Below, piece after piece: positions 20,317 through 29,170 of a DNA stretch of 46,393 nucleotides (position 1 is the first letter of the stretch; each line of letters opens with the position of its first letter). The notes under the pieces were generated by a model. The model did not search any database and was not told the origin of the DNA. It worked only from the letters and a program-made list of their open reading frames with translations. The DNA comes from Nautiliaceae bacterium (lineage in GTDB: Bacteria; Campylobacterota; Campylobacteria; Campylobacterales; Nautiliaceae), in NCBI GenBank assembly GCA_027038555.1, contig JALVVX010000024.1, forward strand, positions 1 to 46,393, in the 5' to 3' direction. Both the position numbers and the translations under genes were made by a program.

Positions 20317-22184
20317 GCATCGATAACATCGTCGTCACCGCCTTTATTTTCTTGGCTGCCTTGGCTTTGTCCGCCTTGTGCTCCGCCCTGAGCCGCCATG
20401 TTTTGAGCTGCTTTTTGAAGTTCTGCGTTAATTTCCTCTTTTAAAGCATCAATTTTTGCTTTATCTTCGCTTTGTTCTTCAATTAATTTTTTAGCTTCTT
20501 GAATTTTAGCTTCAAGTGCGCTTACATCACCAAGTTTGTCTTTATTGTCTTTGATGAATTTCTCAGCTTGATATGCAACTGCATCAAGTTCATTTCTTGC
20601 TTTAATAGCTTCAATTCTTGCTTTTTCTTTTTTGTTTGCTTCTTCTGCTTCTCTTATCATTTTTTGAATTTCTTCTTCGCTAAGAGTTGAGCTTCCTGTA
20701 ATTGTAATTTTTTGCTCTTTACCTGTATCTTTATCTCTTGCCGTAACATTTAAAATACCGTTTGCATCAATATCGAATGTTACTTCAATTTGTGGTACAC
20801 CTCTTGGTGCCGGTCTGATGCCTTCAAGATTGAATTGACCTAAGGATTTATTGTCTTTTGCAAGTTCCGCTTCACCTTGTAATACGTGAATTGTAACTGC
20901 TGTTTGATTATCCTCAGCTGTTGAGAACACTTGTGATTTTTTAACAGGTATTGTTGTACCTTTTTCAATAATTTTTGTCATTACTCCACCAAGTGTTTCA
21001 ATTCCAAGGCTTAGTGGTGTAACGTCAAGCAATAATACGTCTTTTACGTCACCTTTAAGCACACCCGCTTGAATTGCCGCACCAAGTGCAACCACTTCAT
21101 CAGGGTTAACAGATTTATTTAATTTTTTACCGTTAAAGTAATCACTTACCAATTGTTGTACTTTCGGTATTCTTGTAGAACCACCAACCATTACAATTTC
21201 ATCTATTTCATCTTTGCTTAGTCCCGCATCGTTTAGAGCATTGTCTATATGAGTTAATGTTTCTTGTAATAAATCATCAATCATTGCTTCGAATTTAGCT
21301 CTTGTTAATTTTTTAACCAAGTGTTTCGGTCCGCTCGCATCCGCTGTAATAAACGGCAGGTTAATTTCTGTCTCTTCTTTTGTTGAAAGTTCTTTTTTAG
21401 CCTGTTCAGCCGCATCTTTTAATCTTTGAAGAGCCATTTTATCATTACTTAGATCAATGCCTGTTTCGGCTTTAAATTCATCAATCAACCATTGAACGAT
21501 TCTGTTGTCAAAGTCATCCCCTCCAAGGAATGCATTACCGTCAGTTGCAAGTACTTGGAATGTACCATCCCCAATTTCAAGAACTGTAACGTCAAATGTA
21601 CCACCACCAAGGTCATACACAAGAACTTTTTCTTCACCTTTTTTATCAAGTCCGTATGCAAGCGCCGCAGCTGTCGGTTCGTTGATAATTCTAAGTACGT
21701 TAAGTCCTGCAATTTTACCAGCTTCTTGTGTCGCTTTTCTTTGAGCGTCGTTAAAATATGCCGGTACTGTAATAACTGCTTCTGTTACTTCTTCACCAAA
21801 GAATTCTTCCGCATCATTTTTTAATTTTTGTAAAATTTTTGCGCTTATTTCTTGTGGTGTATAAACTTTTCCGTCAACCTCAACGGCACAAGCACCGTTT
21901 TTATCAACAATTTTATATTGAACGTGTTTTTTAGCTTCCTGAGCTTTTGGCTCATTACACATCATACCCATAATTCTTTTTACAGAATAAATTGTTCTTT
22001 CAGGATTTGTAATTGCCTGTCTTTTAGCAGGCTCACCTACTAAAACACCTTTATCTGTAAATGCCACAACTGATGGAGTTGTATTTTTACCTTCTTTATT
22101 TGGAATAATTTTGGCATCTTTTCCATCATAATATGCCATTGCACTGTTTGTTGTACCTAAGTCAATTCCTATTACTCTTCCCAT
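20304..22184 (-). CDS. dnaK: chaperone DnaK (Hsp70)
   Basis: 626 aa. The ATPase domain starts [16 protein letters not shown], with [33 protein letters not shown] (split phosphate loops) and [11 protein letters not shown]. The substrate-binding domain starts near residue 390 ([14 protein letters not shown]). A helical lid follows, then a Gly/Gln-rich tail and [10 protein letters not shown]. It works with GrpE (next gene upstream) and DnaJ (not in this window) in protein folding. AAGGAGGG precedes the ATG, 14 bases after grpE. Last gene of hrcA-grpE-dnaK, ending in a strong terminator. Confidence 0.98.
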   Translation of the reverse strand: MGRVIGIDLGTTNSAMAYYDGKDAKIIPNKEGKNTTPSVVAFTDKGVLVGEPAKRQAITNPERTIYSVKRIMGMMCNEPKAQEAKKHVQYKIVDKNGACAVEVDGKVYTPQEISAKILQKLKNDAEEFFGEEVTEAVITVPAYFNDAQRKATQEAGKIAGLNVLRIINEPTAAALAYGLDKKGEEKVLVYDLGGGTFDVTVLEIGDGTFQVLATDGNAFLGGDDFDNRIVQWLIDEFKAETGIDLSNDKMALQRLKDAAEQAKKELSTKEETEINLPFITADASGPKHLVKKLTRAKFEAMIDDLLQETLTHIDNALNDAGLSKDEIDEIVMVGGSTRIPKVQQLVSDYFNGKKLNKSVNPDEVVALGAAIQAGVLKGDVKDVLLLDVTPLSLGIETLGGVMTKIIEKGTTIPVKKSQVFSTAEDNQTAVTIHVLQGEAELAKDNKSLGQFNLEGIRPAPRGVPQIEVTFDIDANGILNVTARDKDTGKEQKITITGSSTLSEEEIQKMIREAEEANKKEKARIEAIKARNELDAVAYQAEKFIKDNKDKLGDVSALEAKIQEAKKLIEEQSEDKAKIDALKEEINAELQKAAQNMAAQGGAQGGQSQGSQENKGGDDDVIDAEVE

Positions 22185-22198
22185 AATACCCTCCTTAA

Positions 22199-22741
22199 TT
22201 ATTTTTTATTTATTGTAACCATTGATGGTCTTAGTAATTTGTTTTTAAGTTTATATCCTTTTTGATAAATATCAACTATTTCGCCTTCATCATGTTCTTC
22301 ACTTTGAACATGTTGAATGGCCTGATGATATTCAGGATTAAACTCTTCATGCTCCACAGGTTCAATCCCATGGTTTTTAAAAGTATCAAGCATTTTTTTA
22401 AGAGTGAGTTCCACTCCTTCCACAAGTTTGTCAAAAGCCTCTTCCTTATTGTCGATTTCTTTTGCATGAATAATTGCAAGCTCCAATGAATCAACTACCG
22501 GAAGAAGGTCTTTTGCAAATTTTTCATATGCATAATCAACTAATGCATCAGCTTCTTTTTTGAGTATTTTTTTATCGTTTTCACACCTTGCATAAGCTCT
22601 CAGCGCTTCATCAAGCTTTTGTTTAAGTTCTTCATTTTCTTTTAAAAGTTCTTCATTTTCATTTGAAGAAGCGTTTTCGTTTTTTAAATTTTTTTCTTCT
22701 TTGCGTTCATTTTCATGCTTTTTTTTATGATGTTTTGCCAT
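22199..22741 (-). CDS. grpE: nucleotide exchange factor GrpE
   Basis: 180 aa. Residues 1-~35 are a highly charged head rich in Lys, Glu and Asn. A long coiled coil runs to about 85 ([30 protein letters not shown]). The four-helix and beta-wing part has [46 protein letters not shown] and a C-terminal [15 protein letters not shown]. It exchanges ADP for ATP on DnaK. The ATG at 22741 lies 17 bases inside hrcA and has a strong AAAGGAGGGG site, so it is coupled to the repressor gene. Confidence 0.96.
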   Translation of the reverse strand: MAKHHKKKHENERKEEKNLKNENASSNENEELLKENEELKQKLDEALRAYARCENDKKILKKEADALVDYAYEKFAKDLLPVVDSLELAIIHAKEIDNKEEAFDKLVEGVELTLKKMLDTFKNHGIEPVEHEEFNPEYHQAIQHVQSEEHDEGEIVDIYQKGYKLKNKLLRPSMVTINKK

Positions 22742-23483
22742 TTTCCCCTCCTTTCATAGATTCAAACAAACTTTCGAAATCACTATATATATCTCCTATA
22801 ATATAAATATCAATCTCTTTTTCTTCATTTAAAAGATGATATTTTTTGATAAGGAGTTTTTCATCATAATTGATATAATAATCTTCAACTTGCTTTAAAA
22901 AATCAAAATTAATATTATTGAATTTATTATATAATAATTTTTGATTTATTATATATTTTTTTTGAAAATTTTTTATGTTTTTTAATAAGTCGTATAATTT
23001 ATAATGTGTTAAAATTTTTTTTAATTCTTTTAAATTCAAATATTTGAGACTTTTTAGAAGATTATATATATTCTCATCATATTTCAATACGGTCTCATCT
23101 TCTTCAAATTCTAAAACAATAAATTTATTTTTTACATTATAAACTTCTTTTAACATCTGATTTTCAAAGATCTTTACAAGAGCCGAAACATTATATTGTT
23201 TACATTCTTCTTCAAGTAAATCAATTGAAAAAAATTTTATTTTTTTCGGTAATTTGTGCTTCCAATAAAAATCCATAGCTTTAACACTTGGATAAGAACC
23301 ACTTGCAAAATGTTCTTTTTGAATCATCCCCTTTTTTTCAAGAATCTGAAAATAGCCTCTTATTGTTGAAGGGGACATATTCAAATGCGATAATTCTTTA
23401 AGTGCGGTTGAGCTTATAGGCTCTTGTACTTTTAAATAAGTTTTTATTAACTCGTTTAGAATAAACTCAACCTTATTTTTCAT
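22725..23483 (-). CDS. hrcA: heat-inducible transcription repressor HrcA
   Basis: 252 aa from the ATG at 23483 (MKNKVEFILNELIKTYLKVQEPIS). The winged helix-turn-helix at about 20-60 (STALKELSHLNMSPSTIRGYFQILEKKGMI) is typical of HrcA. The C-terminal part is short and strongly diverged compared with the ~340 aa Bacillus protein, which fits the small HrcA of Campylobacterota. It represses chaperone operons by binding CIRCE. A frame upstream to 23534 is open, but it crosses a consensus -10 and the expected transcription start, so the shorter start is chosen. It heads hrcA-grpE-dnaK, and a degenerate CIRCE site overlaps its leader. Confidence 0.88.
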   Translation of the reverse strand: MKNKVEFILNELIKTYLKVQEPISSTALKELSHLNMSPSTIRGYFQILEKKGMIQKEHFASGSYPSVKAMDFYWKHKLPKKIKFFSIDLLEEECKQYNVSALVKIFENQMLKEVYNVKNKFIVLEFEEDETVLKYDENIYNLLKSLKYLNLKELKKILTHYKLYDLLKNIKNFQKKYIINQKLLYNKFNNINFDFLKQVEDYYINYDEKLLIKKYHLLNEEKEIDIYIIGDIYSDFESLFESMKGGENGKTS

Positions 23484-23485
23484 TT

Positions 23486-23512
23486 TTGGCACTCTTTCAT
23501 TTTTATTGACAA
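23486..23512. promoter_or_regulatory. degenerate CIRCE-like operator upstream of hrcA
   Basis: On + the left arm TTGGCACTC (23486-23494) matches CIRCE TTAGCACTC at 8 of 9. After exactly nine bases, TATTGACAA (23504-23512) matches the right arm GAGTGCTAA at 5 of 9. It covers the leader and the predicted start of transcription. A second inverted repeat with the same 9-bp spacing, TTTCATT-N9-AATGAAA (23495-23517), overlaps it. Either or both could bind HrcA. Confidence 0.55.
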
Positions 23513-23516
23513 TGAA

Positions 23517-23545
23517 ATTATACATATTAATCAATATATTGTCAA
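23517..23545 (-). promoter_or_regulatory. consensus sigma-70 promoter of hrcA-grpE-dnaK
   Basis: On the minus strand TTGACA (23545-23540), a 17-bp spacer and TATAAT (23522-23517) are perfect matches to the housekeeping consensus. Transcription would start near 23510, leaving a leader of about 27 nt. A perfect promoter fits an operon held down by a repressor. Confidence 0.88.
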
Positions 23546-23554
23546 GTATTTTAA

Positions 23555-23595
23555 TAAAAAAATTAAAAAAAGTTTAGCTTTAATAACTAAACTTT
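23555..23595 (-). terminator. terminator of panB-ruvB-perM
   Basis: On the minus strand AAAGTTTAG (23595-23587) pairs with CTAAACTTT (23577-23569) around a 9-nt loop, followed by TTTTAATTTTTTT. The stem begins 7 nt after the perM stop. An alternative 8-bp hairpin (23583-23605) spans the stop codon itself. Confidence 0.75.
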
Positions 23596-23601
23596 CATTA
23601 G

Positions 23602-24600
23602 TTATACTTTTTCATAGAATTTTAAAACAGATATAAACATCGTAGTAATAGCAGGTCCTAAAATAATTCCCCAAAGTCCAAAAGACGAAAGTCCTGCTAC
23701 AATTGCAAAGAAAATAAGAAGCGAATTAATTTCAATTTCAGTCTCAAAAAATTTCTTAACTCCCACAATTATTAAAGGTTTTATAAAAGTATCGGCTATT
23801 ATAGAAATAACAACAATAGAGTAAATAGCTACTATTATCGCCCCTTTTACATTCCCTTGTGAATAAAGATATAAACTCACAGGACCCCACATAATTATTC
23901 CACCTATTACAGGAATTAAAGAAGCAAAAGCATACATAACCATAAAAAAGAAAAAATCAAGTCCGAAAAAACTTACAATAAATCCAAACAATGTCCCTTC
24001 CAAAAGTGCAGTAAGTATTGTAGAATAAAATACAACACTCATTACTTCACTTGTATTAAAAAAAAGAGTTTCAAGCTGTTTTTCACTCATTGGAATTATT
24101 TTTTTTAAAAATTTCAAAATCTCTTTTCCATATAAAACCGCAAAAAAGAAAAAAATAACAATCAAAAAAGCATCTTTGAAAAAAAGAGCACTTTTTTGAG
24201 TTATAGTTCCTATTACCGGTAAAACAGTTTGATATATTTGATTAAAATTTTCGGGAGACAATATCTTTTTTATTTTTTCAGAAATAATATCCGGAAGATA
24301 ATTTACCAATTTTAGCAACTCATTTAAAATATTTTTAACAATTTCAGGATCAACACTGCTTACAAGTTTGCCAAGTTCAATAATAAAATATAAAAAAGGA
24401 CCGAATATCAAAACAGAAAGTATAAGTGTATCGATAATAGTAACATAAATATGTTTATCAATTTTTTTTGAAAGTATCAAATTTATTTTACCAAATGCTA
24501 CCGCCATCAAAGAAGCTATTGCTATATCCAAAAGATATGGTCTATATACCAAATATACAAAATAACCAATAACAAGAGTTAAAATTGTAAGGAATTTCAC
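23602..24600 (-). CDS. AI-2E/PerM-family membrane transporter, GTG start
   Basis: 332 aa with about seven to eight TM helices. Two come at the N-terminus, followed by a soluble amphipathic stretch (about 65-130). The rest includes family segments such as [20 protein letters not shown] and [12 protein letters not shown], and the C-terminal [16 protein letters not shown]. The family includes autoinducer-2 exporters and sodium/proton antiporters, so the substrate is open. The start is GTG at 24600 in a GTGA overlap with the ruvB stop. Last gene of the panB-ruvB-perM operon. Confidence 0.88.
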   Translation of the reverse strand: MKFLTILTLVIGYFVYLVYRPYLLDIAIASLMAVAFGKINLILSKKIDKHIYVTIIDTLILSVLIFGPFLYFIIELGKLVSSVDPEIVKNILNELLKLVNYLPDIISEKIKKILSPENFNQIYQTVLPVIGTITQKSALFFKDAFLIVIFFFFAVLYGKEILKFLKKIIPMSEKQLETLFFNTSEVMSVVFYSTILTALLEGTLFGFIVSFFGLDFFFFMVMYAFASLIPVIGGIIMWGPVSLYLYSQGNVKGAIIVAIYSIVVISIIADTFIKPLIIVGVKKFFETEIEINSLLIFFAIVAGLSSFGLWGIILGPAITTMFISVLKFYEKV

Positions 24601-25601
24601 ATTTGCTCCTTAAAAAGACCTCCAAAAGGCATATTGAGTATTTCAAACGTTTTATAAGTGGCCACTCTTCCTTTTGGTGTTTTTTCTATGTATCCATTTG
24701 CTATTAAAAACGGCTCGATTACTTCTTCAATAGTGTCTTCATCTTCACTCAAAGCTGCTGCAATGGTAGTAAGTCCAAGAGGTTTTTTTGCATTTGCAAG
24801 AAGAGTTAAAAATTTAATATCAAGCTCATCAAAGCCGTGTTCGTTTATACCAAGTTCATCAAGTGCATATCTTGCAATATTTTTGTCAATTGTTTTTTTA
24901 TTTTCAACCTCTGCAAAATCCCTTACTCTTTTAAGAAGCCTAAGGGCAATTCTTGGAGTTCCGCGTGAGCGTCTTGCAATTTCAAAAGCGGCTTGATTGT
25001 TTATTTCATATCCGAGTTTGCTACTTGCAAGTTTAATAATAAGTGAAAGCTCTTCTTCATTATAAAAATTAAGTCTAAAACTCATACCAAATCTATCTCT
25101 AAGAGGATTAGAGAGCATACCTGCCCTTGTGGTCGCCCCAATGAGTGTGAATTTTGCTACATCTATTTTTATAGTCTGAGCGGCAGGTCCGCTTCCTATT
25201 ACTATATCAAGCCTAAAATCCTCCATTGCCGAATATAAAACTTCTTCAATGCTGGCTTTTAGTCTATGAATTTCATCTATAAAAAGTATATCTCCCTCTT
25301 CAAGATTTGTCAAAATTGCCGCCAAATCCCCACTCTTTTCAAGCATAGGTGCTGATATGGTTTTAATATTCGCATTCATTTCATTTGCAATTATATTTGC
25401 AAGTGTTGTTTTACCAAGACCGGGAGGTCCAAAAAAGAGCATATGATCAAGACTCTCTTCTCTTTTTTTAGCCGCCTGAATAAAAACTTTAAGATTTTTT
25501 TTAATCTGTTCTTGGCCTATATACTCTTCAAGCGTGGAAGGTCTTAAAGATTTCTCATACGATTCTTCAAAACTTACTTTTTCTATTTCAACAATTCTCA
25601 T
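24597..25601 (-). CDS. ruvB: Holliday junction ATP-dependent helicase RuvB
   Basis: 334 aa. Walker A is GPPGLGKTT (58-66), Walker [11 protein letters not shown] (near 105), sensor 1 [10 protein letters not shown] and the arginine-finger area NPLRDRFG. The C-terminal winged-helix DNA-binding domain ends with [13 protein letters not shown]. It drives branch migration of Holliday junctions with RuvA, which is not in this window. The ATG shares one base with the panB stop (TAATG). Its stop overlaps the GTG start of the membrane protein downstream. Confidence 0.97.
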   Translation of the reverse strand: MRIVEIEKVSFEESYEKSLRPSTLEEYIGQEQIKKNLKVFIQAAKKREESLDHMLFFGPPGLGKTTLANIIANEMNANIKTISAPMLEKSGDLAAILTNLEEGDILFIDEIHRLKASIEEVLYSAMEDFRLDIVIGSGPAAQTIKIDVAKFTLIGATTRAGMLSNPLRDRFGMSFRLNFYNEEELSLIIKLASSKLGYEINNQAAFEIARRSRGTPRIALRLLKRVRDFAEVENKKTIDKNIARYALDELGINEHGFDELDIKFLTLLANAKKPLGLTTIAAALSEDEDTIEEVIEPFLIANGYIEKTPKGRVATYKTFEILNMPFGGLFKEQM

Positions 25602-26377
25602 TAATATATTTCCTCTTCACCTGGAAATTTGCCACTTGTCACATCATCTTTATATTTTCTCACCGCACTTTTTACTATTTCTGCTCCGTCAAGATAACGC
25701 CTTACAAATTTAGGTTTAAATTCATCAAAAAATCCAAGCATATCCGACCATACAAGAACTTGACCTTTTGTATGTCTTCCTGCTCCTATTCCGATAGTGG
25801 GAATTGAAACCGATTCGACAATTTCTTTTGCCACATCTTCTTTTACACCTTCGATTACAAGCATAACAGCCCCTGCTTCTTCTATCGCTTTTGCATCACG
25901 AAGAAGTTTGTTACGAGAATTTTCATCTTTTCCTTTTACTTTATACCCGCCTTCACTTCTTGAAAATTGAGGCATCAGACCAATATGTCCAACTACCGCT
26001 ATTGCATTGTCGCTGAGGAGTTTAATAGTATCCGCTTTTTCTTCTCCGCCTTCAAGTTTAACGGCATCGGCTTTTGTTTCTTTATAAATTCTAATTGCGT
26101 TTTCAAGTGCAATATCAGGCGTGTGATAAGTACCAAAAGGCATATCGCATATAATATACGCTTTTTTTGCCCCGTTGCATACCGCTTTTGTGTGATAAAT
26201 CATCTGATCAAGCGTTGCACTCAAAGTATCGCTTTCACCGAAAAACGACATATTAAGACTATCTCCAACTAAAATAATATCAACAATATCATCAAACATT
26301 TTTGCAAAAAGGGCATCATAAGCTGTAATCATCGTAAGTTTTTCTTTTTTATAAAGCCTACTAAGTGTATTTTTCAT
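25601..26377 (-). CDS. panB: 3-methyl-2-oxobutanoate hydroxymethyltransferase
   Basis: 258 aa. It adds a hydroxymethyl group from methylene-THF to ketoisovalerate, the first step to pantothenate and CoA. Motifs are [23 protein letters not shown] (metal-binding Asp), [24 protein letters not shown], the catalytic Glu in MLVIEGV, and IGIGAG. AAAGGTAGGAA precedes the ATG. First gene of panB-ruvB-perM and divergent from trpA. Confidence 0.96.
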   Translation of the reverse strand: MKNTLSRLYKKEKLTMITAYDALFAKMFDDIVDIILVGDSLNMSFFGESDTLSATLDQMIYHTKAVCNGAKKAYIICDMPFGTYHTPDIALENAIRIYKETKADAVKLEGGEEKADTIKLLSDNAIAVVGHIGLMPQFSRSEGGYKVKGKDENSRNKLLRDAKAIEEAGAVMLVIEGVKEDVAKEIVESVSIPTIGIGAGRHTKGQVLVWSDMLGFFDEFKPKFVRRYLDGAEIVKSAVRKYKDDVTSGKFPGEEEIY

Positions 26378-26386
26378 TTCCTACCT

Positions 26387-26414
26387 TTGTTATAATTTCA
26401 TAATCTTTTATAAT
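26387..26414 (+). promoter_or_regulatory. promoter candidate for trpA
   Basis: TTGTTA (26387-26392), a 16-bp spacer and TATAAT (26409-26414) precede trpA by 17 bases. A second TATAAT at 26391-26396 is an alternative -10. The divergent panB promoter must share the same 54-bp gap. Confidence 0.5.
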
Positions 26415-26431
26415 TATACCAAAGGATAATA

Positions 26432-27148
26432 ATGAAAAAATTAATAGCTTATATAACAACAGGTTATCCTGATAAAAATTTTACAGTTGATTTAATTAAT
26501 GAAATAAGTGAATATGTTGATGGGATTGAACTTGGAATACCTTTTTCTGACCCTGTGGCAGATGGAGAAATTATACAAGAGGTTAATAAAAGAGCTCTTC
26601 AAAAAGGTTATAAATTACAAGACACTTTTGAAGTCAGTGAAAAAATTGCAAAAAATATTGATACTTACTGGATGGGATATTTTAATAATTTTTACCATAA
26701 AGGATATGATTTTATGGTAAATAAAGCGAAAGAACTTAATGTTAAAGGATTTATTATTCCTGATTTACCTTATGAAGAAGCAATAATTTATGAAGACAAA
26801 TTTCCGCTTATTTCCTTTGTAGCACCTACTGATTCCAAAGAAAGAATAAAAACAATTCTTAAAAATCCGAAAGAATTCATTTATCTTGTAGCATATGCCG
26901 GAATTACAGGAGCTGATAAAAAAGAAGATTTAAGTGAAATTATTTCATACATTAAAGAAATAACTAAAACACCTTTATTTATAGGTTTTGGGGTAAATGA
27001 AAAAACAGCCAAAGAAAAAGCAAAAGATGTTGATGGTGTAATAGTTGGAAGTGCTTTTGTAAAAGTACTACTTGAAGATATCAGTAGTAATGAAAAAATC
27101 AAAAAAATAAAAGAAAAAGCAAAAATTATCAAAGAGGCTATTAATTGA
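26432..27148 (+). CDS. trpA: tryptophan synthase alpha subunit
   Basis: 238 aa, about 30 shorter than the E. coli protein because the N-terminus begins close to the first barrel strand (MKKLIAYITTGYPD). Catalytic Glu33 (GIELGIPFSDP) and Asp44 (PVADG) keep the Glu49/Asp60 spacing of 11. GFIIPDLPYEE, FVAPTDSKERI, VAYAGITGA and the phosphate-binding IGFGV and VIVGSAFVK are visible. It cleaves indole-3-glycerol phosphate and passes indole to TrpB. trpB is not adjacent, so the trp genes are scattered. AAAGGAT precedes the ATG. The stop overlaps the next gene as TTGA. Confidence 0.95.
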   Translation: MKKLIAYITTGYPDKNFTVDLINEISEYVDGIELGIPFSDPVADGEIIQEVNKRALQKGYKLQDTFEVSEKIAKNIDTYWMGYFNNFYHKGYDFMVNKAKELNVKGFIIPDLPYEEAIIYEDKFPLISFVAPTDSKERIKTILKNPKEFIYLVAYAGITGADKKEDLSEIISYIKEITKTPLFIGFGVNEKTAKEKAKDVDGVIVGSAFVKVLLEDISSNEKIKKIKEKAKIIKEAIN

Positions 27149-27768
27149 AAGAGTTTTTTCATAAAAATTATTTTTTAAGCAATCTTTACCTTAATTTTCA
27201 TAAAGTAGATGAAAATTTATATAGAAGTGCTCAGCCTACAAAAAAACAGCTTGAAAAACTAATAGATAAATACGGTATTAAAACAATAATAAATCTAAGA
27301 GGCAAAGAACATATAAATGATTTAAAATATGAAGAGGAAGTTGCAAAAGAAAAAGGCGTAAAACTTATAAATATAAAACTTAATTCAAGAGGATTTCCTA
27401 AAAAAGAAGATTTTTTAAATTTATATAATATTTTCAAAACAATTCAATATCCGGCTTTGATTCACTGTAAATCCGGAAGTGATAGAACCGGCCTTGTAGC
27501 GGCTTTATATCTTTATCTAATAAAAAACGTGCCTCTTAAAAAAGCTCTTAAACAGCTTAGTTTCTTTCCTTACGGGCATATTAAATACTCACAGGCCGGA
27601 AAACTTGATTTTATATTCGAAAAATATATTGAATTTAATAAAAAAACACCTATATCTTTTTTGGAATGGATAAAATACCATTACGACAGAGATGCTTTAA
27701 GTATGGAATTTAAGAAAAAATCTCACTTTTTAGACTTTCTTAACGATAAAATTTTAAAAAGAGAATAA
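27145..27768 (+). CDS. dual-specificity/tyrosine phosphatase-like protein, TTG start
   Basis: 207 aa. The CX5R phosphatase loop is HCKSGSDRTG (Cys108, Arg114). Ahead of it lies a substrate-recognition part with NLYRSAQPTKKQLEKLIDKYGIKTIINLRG, typical of small bacterial DSP/PTP-like proteins. A general acid Asp/Ser is not obvious. No signal peptide, so it is probably cytoplasmic. The substrate is unknown: phosphoprotein, phosphoinositide or sugar phosphate are all open. The TTG start at 27145 overlaps the trpA stop (TTGA), with AGAGG seven bases upstream. No trp-related role is evident. Confidence 0.82.
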   Translation: MKEFFHKNYFLSNLYLNFHKVDENLYRSAQPTKKQLEKLIDKYGIKTIINLRGKEHINDLKYEEEVAKEKGVKLINIKLNSRGFPKKEDFLNLYNIFKTIQYPALIHCKSGSDRTGLVAALYLYLIKNVPLKKALKQLSFFPYGHIKYSQAGKLDFIFEKYIEFNKKTPISFLEWIKYHYDRDALSMEFKKKSHFLDFLNDKILKRE

Positions 27769-27844
27769 AACGACATTTTTTTACTTATTTTTATTGTATA
27801 ATCTCATACTTAGTTTTTAAACTTAAAGTTTTCTTAAATATTTA

Positions 27845-27873
27845 TTGACTTTTTAAGGTTTTTTTGATATTAT
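27845..27873 (+). promoter_or_regulatory. sigma-70 promoter of ssrA
   Basis: TTGACT (27845-27850), a 17-bp spacer and TATTAT (27868-27873), each one base off consensus. Transcription would begin near 27880, about 35 nt before the mature tmRNA. Confidence 0.75.
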
Positions 27874-27886
27874 TGCATTAGTCAAT

Positions 27887-27917
27887 CCCGCTAAGTTCTT
27901 TTAGAGAATTTAACGGG
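27887..27917 (+). other. precursor hairpin overlapping the tmRNA 5' end
   Basis: CCCGCTAAGTTCT (27887-27899) pairs with AGAATTTAACGGG (27905-27917) around a 5-nt loop: 13 positions with one C-A mismatch and one G-U. The 3' arm takes in the first three Gs of mature tmRNA, so leader folding competes with the acceptor stem until the leader is cut off. Confidence 0.5.
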
Positions 27918-28290
27918 GGTGACATGGCTTCGACAGGGGTAGAAAGCCCTAAGCTGCACGCGTGCCTGAGCAAGCACTAAAACGGCTCGATAAAAATAAA
28001 CGCAGCAAATAACAAATCTTACAGCCCAGCAGTAGCTAGAGCTGCTGCTTAATTAAGTAGTATTTCGGGCGCCTCCGTCCACTGAGGTTCTCCACAGCCT
28101 CGGACGGAGAGTAAAGTGTGGATAGGAATGATTGTTTGAGTGCGGCATTCATTCCGAAAAAAAAGCACTCCTTACTGCTTTAAGGCTTTGTTCGTTGAGC
28201 CTGGCAGTAAGTACAATCAACGAACTAAGCGTGTAGACGCTTAGGGTAATCTGCTTCTGGACTGGGGTTCGATTCCCCACACCTCCACCA
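27915..28290 (+). ncRNA. ssrA: tmRNA (ssrA), one-piece, encoded CCA
   Basis: 376 nt. The 5' end GGGGGTGACATGGCTTCGACA and the 3' end GGTTCGATTCCCCACACCTCCACCA are standard tmRNA ends and pair as a 7-bp acceptor stem (GGGGGTG with CACCTCC, one G-U). The tag reading frame starts at GCA 28002 and ends at TAA 28050-28052, giving AANNKSYSPAVARAAA. The NN...PA...AA pattern recalls Helicobacter and Campylobacter tags. If the second GCA is the resume codon the tag is one Ala shorter. It rescues stalled ribosomes with SmpB (not here). Its own promoter lies upstream. The 3' end is part of a long inverted repeat and is repeated 0.9 kb downstream. Confidence 0.97.
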
Positions 28291-28344
28291 TAAGTCCCTT
28301 TATAAATTTCTATATTACAGGGATTTATGGTAGAGGTGCTTTTT
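28280..28344 (+). terminator. long hairpin using the tmRNA 3' end as its 5' arm
   Basis: 28280-28299 (CACCTCCACCA then TAAGTCCCT) pairs with 28319-28338 (AGGGATTTATGG then TAGAGGTG): 18 Watson-Crick pairs, one G-U and one mismatch in 20, with a 19-nt loop. It is followed by CTTTTTAAAT. This looks like an intrinsic terminator whose 5' arm contains the acceptor strand and CCA of tmRNA, so mature folding must displace it. Confidence 0.65.
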
Positions 28345-28403
28345 AAATATCCACTTTTTTATTAAGCAGGAAATAGTGTTGAAATAAACACAAACACTCA
28401 CGT

Positions 28404-28435
28404 ATAAGCTCTTACAAAGAGACTTATTTTTATTT
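28404..28435 (+). terminator. intrinsic terminator downstream of ssrA
   Basis: ATAAGCTCTT pairs with AAGAG-CTTAT (one bulged A) around a 3-nt loop, followed by TTTATTTAAA. Good shape. It would back up the first hairpin at the tmRNA end, or end transcription coming from within the inserted stretch. Confidence 0.65.
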
Positions 28436-28517
28436 AAAAATTTATATAGTCAGAGACAAATAAGTTTGTAATTTTTGATAAAATCAATAAATAGAAATTT
28501 ACTTAAAAAGGTAGTGT

Positions 28518-29066
28518 TTGAAAATTATAAAATTTTTATTTTTCTGGATATTATTTCCAGTTATTTTAGGATACATAGGTTGTAAGTTATTTAAAGTAAA
28601 TGTATCTGTTATGCAAATTTTTATAATTTGGATCATTGTCTTATATCCAATTTTATATATAAAATATAAAATAAAATTTGAAAAAGAAAAAAAAGAGAAA
28701 AGAGAAAAACAATTAAAAAATCAAATAAAAAATAAAATTATTAAACAAATAAAAATTCGAGACAAATATAACAGCAAAGATTACCTGATTCTTACTGATA
28801 AAAACGAATTCTTTATTTTAAAAGATAATAATGATATTTTAAAAGCTTTTGAAATTAAAAACTATGATTATTCTATAAAAAATATTACAAAAGAAATAAA
28901 TGAAAAGTTGATTCAAATTCCTAGCGGTTATGATGTATCAAATCAAGAAATATATCAATGGAAATTTTATTTAAAAAATGGAAATAAACTTGTATACCAA
29001 ATAGATTATGAAACACATAATAAACTAGAAGAAATTTTTTTAGAATTTTTCTCTAAAAACACCTAA
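28518..29066 (+). CDS. unrecognised membrane protein with coiled coil, TTG start
   Basis: 182 aa that I do not recognise. Two hydrophobic helices lie at about 3-24 and 28-48, followed by a Lys/Glu-rich stretch of about 35 residues (EKEKKEKREKQLKNQIKNK) that should be helical or coiled. The C-terminal soluble part of ~110 residues is rich in Asn, Lys and Ile, with YLILTDKNEFFILKDNND, which has a beta-strand character like a PH-type fold (weak impression). The start is TTG at 28518 with AAAGGTAG upstream. It is the only gene between the two copies of the tmRNA 3' end, so it may have come with an integrated element. It is followed by a hairpin around 29073-29096. Confidence 0.6.
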   Translation: MKIIKFLFFWILFPVILGYIGCKLFKVNVSVMQIFIIWIIVLYPILYIKYKIKFEKEKKEKREKQLKNQIKNKIIKQIKIRDKYNSKDYLILTDKNEFFILKDNNDILKAFEIKNYDYSIKNITKEINEKLIQIPSGYDVSNQEIYQWKFYLKNGNKLVYQIDYETHNKLEEIFLEFFSKNT

Positions 29067-29170
29067 CTAAACACCTTAAAAGAAAAATTTTAGGGGTATA
29101 AGTAGTAATTAAACAAAACAGCTTAATAAAATTAAGAATTTAAGATATGTTTGTATAATTATAAATTCGT

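Noticed and set aside
23484-23534. N-terminal extension of HrcA by 17 codons
   Set aside because: It begins with TTG, includes the -10 box TATAAT and lies mostly before the predicted start of transcription.
27769-27844. Additional promoter or small gene between the phosphatase and ssrA
   Set aside because: A TATAAT-like box (near 27799) has no matching -35 and nothing to transcribe except ssrA, which has its own better promoter.
28328-28366. Tiny frame ATGGTAGAGGTG... after tmRNA
   Set aside because: Twelve codons, no RBS, and it lies in the 3' arm of the terminator hairpin.
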